Assembly (NCBI RefSeq): GCF_008806325.1
Contig: NZ_WACR01000005.1
Location: 234,028 to 298,027 of the forward strand
DNA length: 64,000 nucleotides
Source of the DNA: Salibacter halophilus
Lineage (GTDB): Bacteria > Bacteroidota > Bacteroidia > Flavobacteriales_G > Salibacteraceae
Direction: 5' to 3'
Made by a program: the position numbers and the translations under genes
The notes under the pieces: generated by a model
The model's input: only the letters and a program-made list of their open reading frames with translations
Database searches by the model: none
What the model was told of the DNA's origin: nothing
Shown here: positions 51,111 to 62,004 of the stretch, one piece after another
Position numbering within the stretch: the stretch's first letter is position 1
How the letters are laid out: each line of letters begins with the position of its first letter

Positions 51111-52609
51111 TTAATCACTAGTTTCTTGATTGTGGTTTTTTTAGTATTCATCCTATCTGATTCTATCAATATCATGTAAACTCCAGGGTTAAGCTCTGAT
51201 ACAACAAATTGATTTAAACCACTTGACAATTCTCCATTTAGGACTTCGTCTCCATTAATAGAAAGGATTCTAAAACTAACTGACTGTTTATATTGATCAC
51301 CTATATCAATCGATAGCTGCCCATTTGAAAGTGGGTTAGGATAAACTTTAATATGATTTTTATTATACTTTAAATCCTGTTCATCGACACCAGTAACATA
51401 ATTATAAGTTGTATCTCTATAATCATCAGTTAATGTTAGTTGAGTGAAGTTTCTGTCTAAATTCAAGAGAAAAACATCTTCTACTTCTGCATTAAAACTT
51501 TTTGTAACACCCGCTAAAACTAAATTAGAATCAACAACTACACCACCCCTGGCTATATCTAAATTGTCACCTCCTGTTGTTTCTAGTTCAGATATGTTAT
51601 TGAAATCATCCCTTACCATTAATAAAATATCTTCTTTACCAGCTCCGATACTCGAATAAGAGTATCCATACATGAATATATCAGGACCAATCCCATCTTT
51701 TACCCCCAACCATTCATCCTCGTCTGCTCCAAAAACTGTATCACTCCAAACCCTCACCCCGGTTTGATCTAGATTAAACGAAACAGGGTTGAGCTTTTGG
51801 TCGCTTTGATACGAGCCTACAGCGGTCACATTTCTATTCGTAAGTGATCCGGTTATTGCTACGTCATTGAATCTTTCAGCACTGTCTGATCCCCAGGTTT
51901 CACTGTAAATTTCGCTCAACTCAAAATTGGTGAAGTGCACCCAGTAATCAGGATTGTTGGGTTCCGGTTCTGAAAAACCTGCGAAAACATAGTAGCCCTG
52001 CAAAATATCCATACCGTTAAAGCCATCGTTATCCGGTCCTCCAATAACCTGGTTTTCCTGAATATCTCCGTTATCGTCAATCCTGAAAATCCAACCGTCA
52101 CTAAAGCCGGTGGTTTCATTTCCACGAGATCCGGCAACTATAAATCCATTGCTATTAAACGCATTCCCTATGTCATAACAAAAATCCCATTCAGATCCAC
52201 CATACACACGAATCCAAAGTAAATTTCCCTGAGAATCAATCCGGGCTACCATTCCGTCATATCCGCCAATGAAGCCATAAGAAACTCCGGCTATCAAAAG
52301 ATCACCATTGGGAGCTTCTGTTACGGCATGGGCTTTGTCGTTTTCTCCGGTTCCAATGACTGATGTCCAAATGACATTTCCCCCGGTATCGGTTCTGATG
52401 ACATAGATATCACCAAATGATTCATCTCCTTTTACACCGGTTGCGCCTACGATTACAAAATCTCCGTTTTGGGTTTGAATCAGATCGTTACCCTCATCAA
52501 ACGAGCCGGTACCGTATGTTTTGAAAAACGTATCAGACTGCGCTGTAACTGGCTCTGAACGTGATAAAAAAGCCAACATTATTGCGATATAAAGGAGTAG
52601 TCTTTTCAA
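51107..52609 (-). CDS. T9SS type A secreted beta-propeller protein
   Basis: A 500-aa protein. Signal peptide ([21 protein letters not shown]); a repeat region of about 375 residues with the unit DGDFVIVGA / NGDLLIAGV / [20 protein letters not shown], typical of delta-60 or PQQ-like propellers; then a type A sorting domain ([19 protein letters not shown] to [14 protein letters not shown]) for export by the T9SS. Propeller proteins of this form are common cell-surface proteins of Bacteroidota, role unknown. It overlaps the downstream gene by 4 bases. Confidence 0.9.
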   Translation of the reverse strand: MKRLLLYIAIMLAFLSRSEPVTAQSDTFFKTYGTGSFDEGNDLIQTQNGDFVIVGATGVKGDESFGDIYVIRTDTGGNVIWTSVIGTGENDKAHAVTEAPNGDLLIAGVSYGFIGGYDGMVARIDSQGNLLWIRVYGGSEWDFCYDIGNAFNSNGFIVAGSRGNETTGFSDGWIFRIDDNGDIQENQVIGGPDNDGFNGMDILQGYYVFAGFSEPEPNNPDYWVHFTNFELSEIYSETWGSDSAERFNDVAITGSLTNRNVTAVGSYQSDQKLNPVSFNLDQTGVRVWSDTVFGADEDEWLGVKDGIGPDIFMYGYSYSSIGAGKEDILLMVRDDFNNISELETTGGDNLDIARGGVVVDSNLVLAGVTKSFNAEVEDVFLLNLDRNFTQLTLTDDYRDTTYNYVTGVDEQDLKYNKNHIKVYPNPLSNGQLSIDIGDQYKQSVSFRILSINGDEVLNGELSSGLNQFVVSELNPGVYMILIESDRMNTKKTTIKKLVIN

Positions 52610-53685
52610 ACTTCAGTCGTTTTAGTCATTAAAAACGCATCTAAGATAACAATTGCAGCCATTGCGCGCACAATTGGAACCGCACGCGGAACGACACAAG
52701 GATCGTGGCGACCTTTACCTTCAACCTCAGCACTGGCGCCTTTTTTGTCAACACTCTGCTGATTGCTCATGAGCGTGGCCACCGGTTTAAAAGCAACATT
52801 GAAGTAGATATCTTCACCGTTTGATATTCCGCCCTGTATGCCGCCACTGTTGTTGCTTTTGGTTTTTATTTCACCTTCGTTATTCTCAAAAATATCGTTG
52901 TTTTGAGATCCGCGCATTGTCACCGCTTCAAATCCCGATCCGTACTCAAATCCCTTCACCGCATTGATCGAGAGCATTGCTTTACCGAGATCAGCATGGA
53001 GTTTATCAAAAACCGGATCTCCCAGTCCAACCGGAGTATTTTCAATCACGCAAGTCACTACACCACCCACTGTGTCTCCCTCATTCCTAATTTGCTCAAT
53101 TTGCTCAATAAAACGGGTTGCTGTTTCATCATCGGGGCAGCGAACGATATTGGAAAAGGTATTATCGAAATCGAGTTTCGAATAATGTTTTTCGCATCGG
53201 TCAGAGCCGACTTGCGAAACGTAGGCATTGATCGAAATTTTTTGAGAAGCGAGAACTTGCTGAGCTATAGCTCCTGCGAGAACGCGAGTAGCTGTTTCTC
53301 GGGCAGAGCTGCGTCCGCCACCGCGATAATCGCGATGCCCGTATTTTTTGTCGTAAGTGTAATCGGCATGTGAAGGACGATAAACATCCTTCAGATGATC
53401 GTAATCCTTGCTTCGTGCATCGCTGTTGGGAATTATAAACCCGATGGGAGTACCAGTTGTTTTACCTTCAAATATGCCTGATAGAAACTGAACTGTATCG
53501 CTTTCTTTTCGCTGAGTTGTGATTTTACTTTGGCCTGGCTTTCTCCTGTCGAGCTCCGTTTGAATTGCTTCAAAATCGAGTTCAACCCCGGCCGGACAAC
53601 CGTCAATTATTCCGCCAATCGCCTCACCATGTGACTCACCAAATGTGGTGAGCTTAAACAATTTACCAAATGTATTACCGGCCAT
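52606..53685 (-). CDS. aroC: Chorismate synthase
   Basis: The last step of the shikimate pathway, converting EPSP to chorismate with reduced FMN. At 359 aa it has normal length. The N-terminal [22 protein letters not shown] region is complete, with the signature GESHG, then [29 protein letters not shown] (seen here as [16 protein letters not shown]) and the C-terminal [18 protein letters not shown] start at 53685 (MAGNTFG); the frame is open to 53709 but adds only unconserved residues. The stop overlaps the start of the T9SS gene by 4 bases. No other aro gene is visible. Confidence 0.97.
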   Translation of the reverse strand: MAGNTFGKLFKLTTFGESHGEAIGGIIDGCPAGVELDFEAIQTELDRRKPGQSKITTQRKESDTVQFLSGIFEGKTTGTPIGFIIPNSDARSKDYDHLKDVYRPSHADYTYDKKYGHRDYRGGGRSSARETATRVLAGAIAQQVLASQKISINAYVSQVGSDRCEKHYSKLDFDNTFSNIVRCPDDETATRFIEQIEQIRNEGDTVGGVVTCVIENTPVGLGDPVFDKLHADLGKAMLSINAVKGFEYGSGFEAVTMRGSQNNDIFENNEGEIKTKSNNSGGIQGGISNGEDIYFNVAFKPVATLMSNQQSVDKKGASAEVEGKGRHDPCVVPRAVPIVRAMAAIVILDAFLMTKTTEV

Positions 53686-53698
53686 TACACATTCAATT

Positions 53699-54433
53699 TT
53701 ATGAACCAAACACTTTTTGAAGTATCTCAGTCGCTCTCGCTTTAGGATTGATTCGAATATTCTTTTCTTCTTTCTTGATCATAGTAAACAATCCATCGAG
53801 CGCCTTTTGTGTAACATAAGCATCGAGATCTGGGTTTACCTTTTCCTTCTTGAACGGATTTTTATTGTAAGTGGAAATAATCGGTTCCCAGTATTTCGTC
53901 AAATTCACTTCGTCAATTGATTTTGAAACAATCGGTTTAAAACGCTCGGTAAGCTGGCTCATCGTTTGAGTTCTGAGGTAATGAGTAGCCGCAGTATCAG
54001 TGCCATTTAAAATAGCAAATGCATCTTCTACCGTCATGTTCACAACTGCTTCCTTCAAAATGTCGACTGCCTCAGCTGATGCTTTTTCAGCAGCTCTGTT
54101 CATGGTTGTTTCAAACTTTTCAACCTGATCATCAAGTCCGGCTTTGAGGGCTACATCTTTCGCGGCTTTCGCTTCTTCAGGGAATGGAATTCTGATCAAT
54201 GGGTTCTGATTAAAACCTCCTTTTCGTGAAGCACTTCTTACTGCAAACTCAGCTCCTTTGCCAAGTGCTTCTTTCAACCCTTTTGTTACTTCCTCTTTGG
54301 TCAGATCCGACTTCGTAACTTGCTCGTCACCATTCACAGCTTTCTCAGCAGATTTCTTTAAATCGTTCAGTATCTGAGCACTTGTCATAGTCGACATGCC
54401 AACACACAACACAACAAAAAGTATCTTTTTCAT
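53699..54433 (-). CDS. DUF4197 domain-containing exported protein
   Basis: A 244-aa protein. Signal peptide ([20 protein letters not shown]), then an all-helical DUF4197 domain: [43 protein letters not shown], then [21 protein letters not shown]. The family is uncharacterised and periplasmic. I chose ATG 54433; the frame is open further upstream but only the 54433 start gives the signal peptide. Confidence 0.9.
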   Translation of the reverse strand: MKKILFVVLCVGMSTMTSAQILNDLKKSAEKAVNGDEQVTKSDLTKEEVTKGLKEALGKGAEFAVRSASRKGGFNQNPLIRIPFPEEAKAAKDVALKAGLDDQVEKFETTMNRAAEKASAEAVDILKEAVVNMTVEDAFAILNGTDTAATHYLRTQTMSQLTERFKPIVSKSIDEVNLTKYWEPIISTYNKNPFKKEKVNPDLDAYVTQKALDGLFTMIKKEEKNIRINPKARATEILQKVFGS

Positions 54434-54461
54434 ATCTGTATTATTTCTTTCTCGCCAAAAC

Positions 54462-55538
54462 CTAATCGATAGCTTCAGTATCGTCATCTTCAATCTCTGA
54501 GATGTTGAGTCCGCGAACCTCAGCGCGTTTCTTCCATCTTTCACGAGCATACTGGCGCAAATCCTCTAATTGATCAAATTCATCAATAATTTCAAATCCG
54601 AGTAGTGTTTCCAGTACATCTTCCATTGTAACGAGTCCGGCTGTTCCACCAAACTCTTCAGTAGCAATTGCAATTTGTTCCTGGTTTTTTGTGAAAAACT
54701 TATACGTGCTGAATAAGCTTTCATCCTCTGATATCATGGAAACATCACGCTTGATCTCTTTCAGCTTCTTATCATTTTCATTTTGCGCATAGCAAACCAT
54801 TACATCGTGCTTGTGGACAAAGCCCGTGATGTTATCCTTATTCGATTCGTAAATAGGAATCCTGGAAAAGTGCTTGAACCGATCCTCATGGATGAAATCC
54901 CCAATTGTAGATTCCTGTGAAGCCGCAACCATGACCGTCCGGGGAGTCATGACATCTTTCACTTTGATAGAACGGAGATTTACGAGGTTTTTCAGGATCA
55001 TGGACTCTTCCATAGAAAAAACGCCCTCTCTCCTACCGAGCTCAGCCAAAGCTGCTACTTCACTGCGCTCAACTTTCGATTCTTTATCGCTCTTAAATAC
55101 ACCTGTTATCAACCTCGAAAGCACCACAAAAGGATAAAGTACTTTGGTTAGTATATTCAATGAAACAGTTGTAAAATGAGCGAGTTGCTTCCAGTAGCTG
55201 GCACCAATTGTTTTGGGTATGAGCTCTGAAACGATCAGTATTAACAGAGTAAGAACACCTGATACAATACCAACCGAAATATCTTCAAAAACAATTGATG
55301 CCTGTGCACCGACTCCGGCCGCACCAACTGTGTGAGAAATCGTGTTCAACGACAATATTGCAGATAGCGGTTCGTCTACATCAGTCTTGAAGTGAAGGAG
55401 CTTCTCTGCCCATTTCACCTTCTTATTCATTTTAGACTCTATAAAACTTGGTGTGATACTCAACAATACTGCTTCCAGTATGGAACAGTAAAATGAAACA
55501 ACAAGTGCGAGGAAAAGATAAAAGAGGAGTAATCCCAT
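54462..55538 (-). CDS. CNNM/DUF21-CBS domain membrane protein (hemolysin family)
   Basis: A 358-aa protein. Three or four N-terminal helices of the CNNM/DUF21 domain (LLLFYLFLALVVSFYCSILEA, SIVSGVLTLLILIVSELIPK), then two CBS domains (MTPRTVMVAASQES, MISEDESLFSTYKFF) and a CorC-like tail. Relatives are Mg2+/Co2+ transporters or regulators (CorC/CNNM). The name hemolysin is historic and not functional evidence. Confidence 0.87.
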   Translation of the reverse strand: MGLLLFYLFLALVVSFYCSILEAVLLSITPSFIESKMNKKVKWAEKLLHFKTDVDEPLSAILSLNTISHTVGAAGVGAQASIVFEDISVGIVSGVLTLLILIVSELIPKTIGASYWKQLAHFTTVSLNILTKVLYPFVVLSRLITGVFKSDKESKVERSEVAALAELGRREGVFSMEESMILKNLVNLRSIKVKDVMTPRTVMVAASQESTIGDFIHEDRFKHFSRIPIYESNKDNITGFVHKHDVMVCYAQNENDKKLKEIKRDVSMISEDESLFSTYKFFTKNQEQIAIATEEFGGTAGLVTMEDVLETLLGFEIIDEFDQLEDLRQYARERWKKRAEVRGLNISEIEDDDTEAID

Positions 55539-55633
55539 GGTGTGTTATCCGTATTCTTTTTTGCTAAATTAGTGTAATCTCACAAACCCACTTTATCTAT
55601 TGAGTCGTTAACATGGATTTAGTATTTCTTTTC

Positions 55634-55643
55634 GGTTCTGACC
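55634..55643. repeat. Intergenic copy of the GGTCAGADCC motif inside a palindrome
   Basis: The only copy outside genes (the other 24 lie within genes). Here the motif is extended to TTTCGGTTCTGACCGAAA (55630-55647), arms TTTCGGT/ACCGAAA around TCTG, which forms a good hairpin and lies 38 bases upstream of the prohibitin -7 box. See the motif finding for the full list of positions. Confidence 0.7.
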
Positions 55644-55680
55644 GAAACTAAAAAATAAGGCTCATGAACGAAAGGTTGCC

Positions 55681-55688
55681 TAAGTTTG
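55681..55688 (+). promoter_or_regulatory. -7 box TAAGTTTG of the prohibitin gene
   Basis: An exact TAnnTTTG match; predicted start near 55694, with a leader of about 22 bases. Confidence 0.55.
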
Positions 55689-55715
55689 TAACATAAGTAT
55701 AGAAAAATAAATCAT

Positions 55716-56540
55716 ATGGATAAAAATCCCAAACTCATTCGTTTACTGGTCATCGTTGGTGTGGCCGTTATTTTGATTATCGCTTTCTCGAGTTCTTTGT
55801 TTTTTACAATTGGACCCGGTGAGCGAGGTGTGATGTACAAACCGTTACAGGACGGACTCGACAAAGAATATGTTTACAATCAGGGACTTCATGTAAAAGC
55901 TCCATGGAATTCAATCATCGTTTTTGAGGTTCGTAAAAAAGAAAACGAACAATCTATGGAGGTGCTTTCCTCAAACGGTCTCGATATCAGCATTGATGTT
56001 TCAATCCGTTACCGACCTGAGGTTGAAATGATCGGTTACCTTTACAATGATGTAGGTGCCGATTATCTCGAAAAAATTGTTGTTCCGGAAGTGCGAAGTG
56101 CTACTCGCGAAGTTATTGGTAATTACAAGCCTGAAGAGCTCTACTCAAGTGATCGCAGAGAGATTCAGAAACAAATTTACACGCGAACTGATAGTGCATT
56201 AAATGCCAATCACATTGACCTGGATGCACTCTTGATCAGATCCATCAAACTTCCTTCACAAATCAAAGCTGCGATTGAAAGAAAGCTCACTGAGCAACAG
56301 GAGATTCAGCAAAAAGAATACTCTAAGCAAAAGGCTCAAAAAGAAGCTGAAAGACGTGAGATTGAAGCGAATGGTAAAGCAAAGGCCAACGAAATCCTCA
56401 ACGCTTCATTGACTGATAAAGTCCTTCGCGATAAAGCTATTGAAGCAACTGAGCGATTAGCAAACTCTGAAAACTCCAAGGTTGTCGTAATCGGTAATTC
56501 TGAAAACAGTTTACCCGTATTATTGAGCGGAGATAAATAG
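55716..56540 (+). CDS. Prohibitin family (SPFH) membrane protein
   Basis: A 274-aa SPFH protein. An N-terminal membrane helix (LLVIVGVAVILIIAFSSSLFF), the PHB domain (GPGERGVMYKPL, VSIRYRPEVEMIGYLYND, EVRSATREVIGNYKPEELY) and a coiled coil of Lys/Glu/Gln (KLTEQQEIQQKEYSKQKAQK). It resembles prohibitin/HflC and probably forms rings that organise membrane proteases and lipids. Single gene with its own promoter and a shared terminator downstream. Confidence 0.92.
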   Translation: MDKNPKLIRLLVIVGVAVILIIAFSSSLFFTIGPGERGVMYKPLQDGLDKEYVYNQGLHVKAPWNSIIVFEVRKKENEQSMEVLSSNGLDISIDVSIRYRPEVEMIGYLYNDVGADYLEKIVVPEVRSATREVIGNYKPEELYSSDRREIQKQIYTRTDSALNANHIDLDALLIRSIKLPSQIKAAIERKLTEQQEIQQKEYSKQKAQKEAERREIEANGKAKANEILNASLTDKVLRDKAIEATERLANSENSKVVVIGNSENSLPVLLSGDK

Positions 56541-56560
56541 AGAGAAAAAAGTTTAAACCA

Positions 56561-56595
56561 AAAAAATCCCGATTGAGCTGAATCGGGATTTTTTT
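56561..56595. terminator. Bidirectional terminator between prohibitin and typA
   Basis: AAATCCCGATT pairs with AATCGGGATTT around a GAGCTG loop. A-runs and T-runs flank both sides, so it can end both converging transcripts. Confidence 0.9.
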
Positions 56596-56601
56596 ATGAG
56601 T

Positions 56602-58401
56602 TTATTTCTTAGCGTATTTCTTACGCTCGTGCTCTTTCAAATGAATCTTTCTGAGTCGAATACTCTTTGGTGTAACTTCTACGTATTCGTCACCATCGAT
56701 GTATTCGAGGTTTTCCTCGAGAGAAAGCTCAATCTTAGGAGCAATTTTGGTTTTGTCATCAGCACCTGATGAACGCATGTTCGTCAGCTTTTTCGTTTTG
56801 ATCACGTTCAATGTAAGATCATTTTCACGCGTATTTTCACCAACGATCATTCCTTCGTAAACCTCATCGCCAGGTCCAACGAAAAACTTACCGCGGTCCT
56901 GAAGGTTGTTCAATGCATAAGCGATAGCAGTTCCCGTATCGTGAGCGATAAGAACACCCGCCATACGTTTTGGAATATCACCTTTCCAGCCCTGGTATTC
57001 GTGGAAACGGTGTGCCATAATCGCTTCACCGGCAGATACGTTGAGTATTTGAGTACGCAAGCCCATGATACCGCGTGACGGAATCTCAAATTCGAGGTGC
57101 ATCACGTCACCGCGCGGTTCCATAACAAGCATTTCACCTTTGCGCTGGGTTACTAATTCAATGATTTTTCCGCTACTCTCTTCAGGAGTATCGATGTAAA
57201 GCGTTTCTACCGGCTCCATCTTTTTACCGTCAACCTCTTTGATAATAACCTGTGGCTGACCAACCTGTAGTTCATAACCTTCTCTTCTCATAGTTTCGAT
57301 CAGAACCGAAAGGTGCATTACACCGCGACCATAAACGAGGTAAGAATCTGGAGAATCTGTTTCCTCAACGCGAAGAGCGAGGTTTTTTTCTGTTTCCTTG
57401 AAAAGACGATCGCGGAGGTGACGAGATGTAACAAACTCACCTTCTTTTCCAAAGAATGGAGAGTTGTTGACAGTAAACGTCATACTCATTGTAGGCTCGT
57501 CAATCGGAATTGTCTTCATCGCCTCAGGAGTTTCGGGATCGGCAATGGTATCGCCAATTTCAAATCCATCGACACCGGCAAGTGCAACAATGTCTCCTGC
57601 TTCAGCGCTTTCAGCTTTCTTTTTACCGAGTCCTTCAAAAGTGAATAATTCCTTCACTTTTGATTTCACAGAAGAGCCATCACGCTTCAACAACACGACA
57701 TTCATGTTTTCACGAACTTCGCCTCTGTTGACACGGCCAATCGCGATCCGACCGATAAAAGAACTATAATCAATAGATGTAATTTGTAACTGTAGAGGTC
57801 CTTCTTCAACTTTTGGACTGGGAACGTGCTCGAGAACAGCATCCATGAGCGCACCAACATCTTCAGTTGGTTTGTTGTAGTCTTCGCTCATCCAGCCCTG
57901 CTTTGCAGAACCGTAGATTGTTGGAAAATCGAGTTGATCCTCAGATGCTCCGAGATTGAACATTAGATCGAAAACCTTGTCCTGAACAACATCAGGCTGG
58001 CAGTTTTCTTTATCGACCTTGTTGATGACAACAATCGGTTTTTTACCGAGTTCAATAGCCTTAGAAAGCACGTAACGTGTTTGCGGCATTGGGCCTTCAA
58101 AAGCATCGACTAAAAGCAAAACGCCATCAGCCATGTTGAGAACACGCTCAACTTCACCACCAAAATCCGCGTGACCGGGAGTATCGATGATGTTAACTTT
58201 TGTGTCTTTGTATTGAACTGATACGTTTTTGGAAACGATGGTAATTCCTCTTTCTCTTTCGAGATCATTGTTATCGAGAATCAACTCACCCGATTCTTCA
58301 TTGTCTCTAAAGAGCTGACAATGATGGAGAATTTTATCGACCAGAGTTGTTTTACCGTGGTCAACGTGCGCAATAATTGCGATGTTTTTAATTGCTGTCA
58401 T
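56602..58401 (-). CDS. typA: Ribosome-associated GTPase TypA/BipA
   Basis: A 599-aa translational GTPase that helps 50S assembly and stress adaptation. G1 [11 protein letters not shown]2 ERERGITI, G3 [10 protein letters not shown] and G4 VVINKVD are all present, followed by the C-terminal domains with [20 protein letters not shown] and [18 protein letters not shown] sequence (here [13 protein letters not shown]). I start at ATG 58401 (MTAIKNIAI); the upstream open frame to 58446 has no family support. The -7 box is at 58427. Confidence 0.97.
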   Translation of the reverse strand: MTAIKNIAIIAHVDHGKTTLVDKILHHCQLFRDNEESGELILDNNDLERERGITIVSKNVSVQYKDTKVNIIDTPGHADFGGEVERVLNMADGVLLLVDAFEGPMPQTRYVLSKAIELGKKPIVVINKVDKENCQPDVVQDKVFDLMFNLGASEDQLDFPTIYGSAKQGWMSEDYNKPTEDVGALMDAVLEHVPSPKVEEGPLQLQITSIDYSSFIGRIAIGRVNRGEVRENMNVVLLKRDGSSVKSKVKELFTFEGLGKKKAESAEAGDIVALAGVDGFEIGDTIADPETPEAMKTIPIDEPTMSMTFTVNNSPFFGKEGEFVTSRHLRDRLFKETEKNLALRVEETDSPDSYLVYGRGVMHLSVLIETMRREGYELQVGQPQVIIKEVDGKKMEPVETLYIDTPEESSGKIIELVTQRKGEMLVMEPRGDVMHLEFEIPSRGIMGLRTQILNVSAGEAIMAHRFHEYQGWKGDIPKRMAGVLIAHDTGTAIAYALNNLQDRGKFFVGPGDEVYEGMIVGENTRENDLTLNVIKTKKLTNMRSSGADDKTKIAPKIELSLEENLEYIDGDEYVEVTPKSIRLRKIHLKEHERKKYAKK

Positions 58402-58426
58402 GAAAGAACTATAAAATTTAAGTCGG

Positions 58427-58434
58427 CAAAAGTA
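58427..58434 (-). promoter_or_regulatory. -7 box TACTTTTG of typA
   Basis: An exact TAnnTTTG match on the minus strand, 25 bases before the ATG at 58401. Transcription start is predicted near 58420. Confidence 0.55.
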
Positions 58435-58547
58435 AGTGATGTTCAAGAGGTAAGCGCACTAAAGCACAAAAATGTTACAGAATGGTAACATAGCAGAGTA
58501 GCAATCTTTATCAAATCTGGTTGATATTGTATTTCAGATACTTTTAC

Positions 58548-58555
58548 TAACTTTA
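58548..58555 (+). promoter_or_regulatory. Probable -7 box of the small membrane protein gene
   Basis: TAACTTTA with a TATTG element (58525-58529) 18 bases upstream. A second TACTTTTA overlaps upstream at 58539-58546. Confidence 0.35.
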
Positions 58556-58579
58556 TCAAAAGTTTAAAACCAATTCACT

Positions 58580-58828
58580 ATGGAAAACACAAATCACGTA
58601 TCGACAAAAGATTGGGTTATTACGATTTTGATCGCTGCAATTCCAATCATCAACATCATCATGCTCTTCGTTTGGGGATTTGGTGGAAACACAAATCCAA
58701 GCAAGGCCAATTGGGCAAAAGCTGCTCTTATTTGGCTAGCTATTGCTATTGTACTCAATATTATTGGGTTCATAACATTTGGCTCGCTTGCCTTTTTAGG
58801 ATTAGGCGCTTCAAATGGAGAAATGTAG
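58580..58828 (+). CDS. Small two-helix membrane protein
   Basis: An 82-aa protein with two membrane helices (WVITILIAAIPIINIIMLFVWG and AALIWLAIAIVLNIIGFITF) connected by a positively charged loop with GGNTNPSKANWAKA. This FVWGFGGNTNP motif is conserved in a widespread small protein family of unknown function. It lies between typA and an FKBP gene, with its own promoter and terminator. Confidence 0.8.
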   Translation: MENTNHVSTKDWVITILIAAIPIINIIMLFVWGFGGNTNPSKANWAKAALIWLAIAIVLNIIGFITFGSLAFLGLGASNGEM

Positions 58829-58842
58829 AAAAGTTTTAAAAC

Positions 58843-58876
58843 AAAAAAGTCCTGGCGTTATCGCCAGGACTTTTTT
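58843..58876. terminator. Bidirectional terminator
   Basis: AAAAAAGTCCTGGCG pairs perfectly with CGCCAGGACTTTTTT across a 4-base loop. It can end both the small membrane protein transcript and the leftward FKBP transcript. Confidence 0.93.
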
Positions 58877-58897
58877 AATATCTGAAACAAGTACTAA

Positions 58898-59608
58898 TTA
58901 CTTGATCTCAATAAGCTCAACTTCAAAAATAAGCGTTTCATTTGGTCCGATCGCGCCTTGTGAGCCACGCGGTCCATACGCTAAATCTGAAGGGATATAG
59001 AATTTAAATTTTGAACCAACAGGCATTAGCTGGAGACCTTCTGTCCAACCAGTAATAACCTGATTCAAGCCAAACTCAGCCGGCTTGCCTCGCTTGATTG
59101 AACTGTCAAAAATAGTTCCGTCCAATAGTTTTCCTTCGTAATGAACTTTCACTACATCCTCAGGACCCGGCTTTTCACCATCTCCCATGGTAACAACCTC
59201 ATATTGCAATCCTGATTCAGTAACGGTAACCTCTTCACGCTTTGCGTTTTTAGCGAGGAACTTTTTACCTTCTTCTATTTTAGCTTTGCTGCGCTTAGCT
59301 TGTAGATTAGCAAAATAAGTTTGGAGGAAAGCATTCGCTTCTTCAACTGAAATACGAGTTGAGTCTCCTTTTTGAATATCATTAAACGCCTGAATCATCG
59401 CCTCAGCGTTGATTGTATCAAACCCCTGATTTTTGAGGTTTTCAGCGATATTGAGTCCAAGACTGTAACTCGCAGTATCGATGTCAGTTTTGAGCTCGAG
59501 TTTTTCCTTCTCTTTGTCTTTCTTCTTTCCCCAGTTGAAAAGTTGAGCTTGAGTTGGCAATGCAAATAACACTGCCAATCCTGCTATGATAATTTCTTTT
59601 TTGACCAT
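58898..59608 (-). CDS. FKBP-type peptidyl-prolyl isomerase, exported
   Basis: A 236-aa FkpA-like chaperone-isomerase. Signal peptide ([18 protein letters not shown]), an N-terminal helical dimerisation region ([19 protein letters not shown], about 45-120) and the FKBP domain (about 140-236) with [38 protein letters not shown] and LAYGPRG. Acts in the periplasm. Tandem with a paralog of the same architecture 14 bases upstream; one transcript. Confidence 0.93.
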   Translation of the reverse strand: MVKKEIIIAGLAVLFALPTQAQLFNWGKKKDKEKEKLELKTDIDTASYSLGLNIAENLKNQGFDTINAEAMIQAFNDIQKGDSTRISVEEANAFLQTYFANLQAKRSKAKIEEGKKFLAKNAKREEVTVTESGLQYEVVTMGDGEKPGPEDVVKVHYEGKLLDGTIFDSSIKRGKPAEFGLNQVITGWTEGLQLMPVGSKFKFYIPSDLAYGPRGSQGAIGPNETLIFEVELIEIK

Positions 59609-59622
59609 ATATCTCTTAAAGA

Positions 59623-60366
59623 TTATCGTTGAGGCTGACCCTGCTGAGCTTGAGCTTTATCAACAATTTCGAGTAGTTCAACTTCGAAAATTAATGTTGA
59701 GTATGGAGGGATTTGTTGTCCTGCTCCTTTTTCACCGTACGCGAGGTTGTAAGGGATATAAAGCTCCCATTTAGAACCTACTGGCATCAATTGAAGAGCT
59801 TCTGTCCAACCGGCAATAACACCATTAACCGGGAATTGAGCCGGCTCACCTCTTTTGTAGCTACTGTCAAAAGTAGATCCATCGATGAGTGTTCCTTTAT
59901 AATGTACGCGAACCATGTCGTTCATGCCTGGTTTTTTACCATCACCCATTTCGATAACCTTGTACTGAAGTCCGCTTTCAGTAACTTCAACACCTTCTTT
60001 TCCTTTATTTTCTTCAAGGAATTTTTGTCCTTTTGTCTTATTAGCAGAACCTTCCTCTTTGCGTTTCTTTTCTTGCATTTCAGCAAAATAAGTTTGTAGG
60101 AACTGCATTGCTTCACCGTTGTTCATAAGAATCTTGGTAGAATCGCCAGAGTTGATTGCTTTAATAGCTGCAGAAAGTGCTTCGCCATTAATTTCATCAA
60201 GACCTTGTTGTTCCATGCTGGATGCTACGTTTACTCCAAGTGCATAGCTAACACTATCATTGGCACTTTTCAATTTTCCGTCAAAAGATGAGCCTCCGCC
60301 CTGTTGGCAAGATGTGCCTATCAATGCGAGTGAAAGTGCTGAACTAAAAAGTAACTTCAATTTCAT
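59623..60366 (-). CDS. FKBP-type peptidyl-prolyl isomerase, lipoprotein
   Basis: A 247-aa isomerase with a lipoprotein signal ([12 protein letters not shown]), the same helical domain ([19 protein letters not shown]) and FKBP domain with [38 protein letters not shown] and LAYGEKG. The C-terminus is Gln-rich. It is the upstream of two tandem paralogs, so one copy may be membrane-tethered and the other soluble. A weak -7 candidate (TACATTCG) lies at 60395-60402. Confidence 0.93.
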   Translation of the reverse strand: MKLKLLFSSALSLALIGTSCQQGGGSSFDGKLKSANDSVSYALGVNVASSMEQQGLDEINGEALSAAIKAINSGDSTKILMNNGEAMQFLQTYFAEMQEKKRKEEGSANKTKGQKFLEENKGKEGVEVTESGLQYKVIEMGDGKKPGMNDMVRVHYKGTLIDGSTFDSSYKRGEPAQFPVNGVIAGWTEALQLMPVGSKWELYIPYNLAYGEKGAGQQIPPYSTLIFEVELLEIVDKAQAQQGQPQR

Positions 60367-60422
60367 GTTGATTTATTTTTGATTTGTGAATATGCGAATG
60401 TAAGCCACGTTTTACAGAATGC

Positions 60423-61184
60423 CTAACGCATGTCGCGTTCCTTTTTGATCTGTTCGTAGGCTTCCTGCACCTTTTGGAATTTTTCCTTTGCTGCTTGTTG
60501 AAAATCTTTTCCCAGTGAATTGACTTTATCGGGGTGATACTTTACGGCCATTTTCCTATACGCCTTTTTAATTTCACTATCTGATGCATTCTTATCGACT
60601 TCTAAAATTTTGTAAGCATCCTCGATTGAGGATTTTGCCCCGCCAAACATGGCAGAGATAGAATAGAAATCTTTGTCTGAAATCCCCAAATAGTGACTGA
60701 TGGTTCTGAGGAGCTTAAATTCAACCTGCTCTACTTTTCCATCAGCATGAGCAATACCAAAGAGGTAATGCAATAACTGTAGTCGCATGCTGTGCGACAT
60801 GTTTTGCCTGATTTGAAGAGAGACCTGACGCACAGAAACGTCATGATCGAGGATTTCCCTTAAGGTTCTGACCAATTCACGTGCCTTGTGCTCTCCAAAC
60901 TGTTTTACCAAAAAAGATTTTACGTAATTCAGTTCTGATTTCATTACGCGACCATCGGCTTTCATGATAGCCGCTGAAAGTATGAGTAAGCTGATTGTAA
61001 AGTCTCCGGAGCGGGTTTGTGAACGCTGACGTTGAAAAGGATCATGATTCGCTTTGCCATTGTACATGTCCACTTCGCTCGCGTTATCGAACAAAGATCC
61101 AAGTACAAAGCCGGCTATCGCGCCAATTGGTCCGCCAACAGCCCAGCCTAATCCTCCGCCAATCCATTTTGCGTATTTAGACAT
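60423..61184 (-). CDS. DnaJ-like co-chaperone with TerB domain (DjlA-like)
   Basis: A 253-aa protein. An N-terminal glycine-rich membrane segment ([20 protein letters not shown]) as in DjlA, a TerB-like helical domain (about 60-165; [40 protein letters not shown]) and a C-terminal J domain (about 188-253) with the invariant HPD in VKYHPDKV. This is DjlA architecture: a membrane-anchored DnaK partner. It lies 14 bases after the next TPM gene's stop and in the same direction, probably co-transcribed. Confidence 0.92.
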   Translation of the reverse strand: MSKYAKWIGGGLGWAVGGPIGAIAGFVLGSLFDNASEVDMYNGKANHDPFQRQRSQTRSGDFTISLLILSAAIMKADGRVMKSELNYVKSFLVKQFGEHKARELVRTLREILDHDVSVRQVSLQIRQNMSHSMRLQLLHYLFGIAHADGKVEQVEFKLLRTISHYLGISDKDFYSISAMFGGAKSSIEDAYKILEVDKNASDSEIKKAYRKMAVKYHPDKVNSLGKDFQQAAKEKFQKVQEAYEQIKKERDMR

Positions 61185-61197
61185 AGTTTTTCATTAA

Positions 61198-62004
61198 TTA
61201 CCAACTGCCTCCGGCACCACCACCGCCAAAGGAACCGCCACCAAAACCACCGAAGCCGCCTCCTCCGCCAAAGGAGCCACCTCCGCTGTGGAAGTTATTC
61301 CAGCTTCCGCGGTGAGCTGAGTTTGTCATGCTCATCAACATCAATGCCGACCAAAAAGACACATCGTGCCCCATCGAGTAATGGCGTGCTCTGTTGAACC
61401 ATCCGGCTATGAATATGATGAAAAAGAGAAGTAAAAAGATTCCGGGCAGAATTAAACTCTTGCGCTTTTTCTTTCCTGCTTGTTTTGCGTATTGATCTGG
61501 GCTGTACTCACCTTTGGCAAGATTGATCAAAACACCGGCTCCCTGAGCAATCCCTTTTTCATAATTCCCGCTTTTGAACTGCGGAATCATTTCATTTTCG
61601 ACAATCTGCTTGGCAATAGCATCAGGAATAGCGCCTTCCAATCCGTAACCGGGAGCAATAAATGCGTGCCCTTTATCTCCTCTTCCTCGTTTTGGCTTGA
61701 TTAATACAACAACCCCGTTGTTGAACTTCTTTGATCCTACGCCCCACTTCTCTCCCAACTCAAAGGCAAACATAGATGGATCGTAGCCATTCAACGAATT
61801 AACCGTAACAACTGTAATTTGAACCGTTGTACTGTCATCGAGCTTTACGAGTTCCTGCTCTAATCTCGATTCAAAAGAATCATCGAGAACATTTGCGAAA
61901 TCGTTAACGAGTTTTGGAGGGTTTGGTTTAGGTGGAATATCCTGAGCTGTAGCCCCAAAACTCAGGAATACTGAAAACAGGATTAATAAAAATCTATTCA
62001 TCAT
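61198..62004 (-). CDS. TPM domain-containing secreted protein, Gly-rich C-terminus
   Basis: A 268-aa protein. Signal peptide (MMNRFLLILFSVFLSFGATAQ); TPM domain (about 30-165; PPKLVNDFANVLDDSF, then GVVVLIKPKRGRGD and APGYGLEGAIPDAIAKQIVE); a membrane helix (LILPGIFLLLFFIIFIAGWF); and a Gly/Phe/Ser-rich tail GGGSFGGGGGFGGFGGG. TPM proteins are thought to be thylakoid-type phosphatase-like or photosystem-repair relatives; function here unknown. I start at 62004; 62016 and 62001 are alternatives. It overlaps the next TPM gene by about 11 bases. Confidence 0.85.
   Translation of the reverse strand: MMNRFLLILFSVFLSFGATAQDIPPKPNPPKLVNDFANVLDDSFESRLEQELVKLDDSTTVQITVVTVNSLNGYDPSMFAFELGEKWGVGSKKFNNGVVVLIKPKRGRGDKGHAFIAPGYGLEGAIPDAIAKQIVENEMIPQFKSGNYEKGIAQGAGVLINLAKGEYSPDQYAKQAGKKKRKSLILPGIFLLLFFIIFIAGWFNRARHYSMGHDVSFWSALMLMSMTNSAHRGSWNNFHSGGGSFGGGGGFGGFGGGSFGGGGAGGSW

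Noticed and set aside
54462..55538. Hemolysin toxin
   Set aside because: The CNNM/CBS domain structure points to an ion transporter or its regulator; the name is historical.
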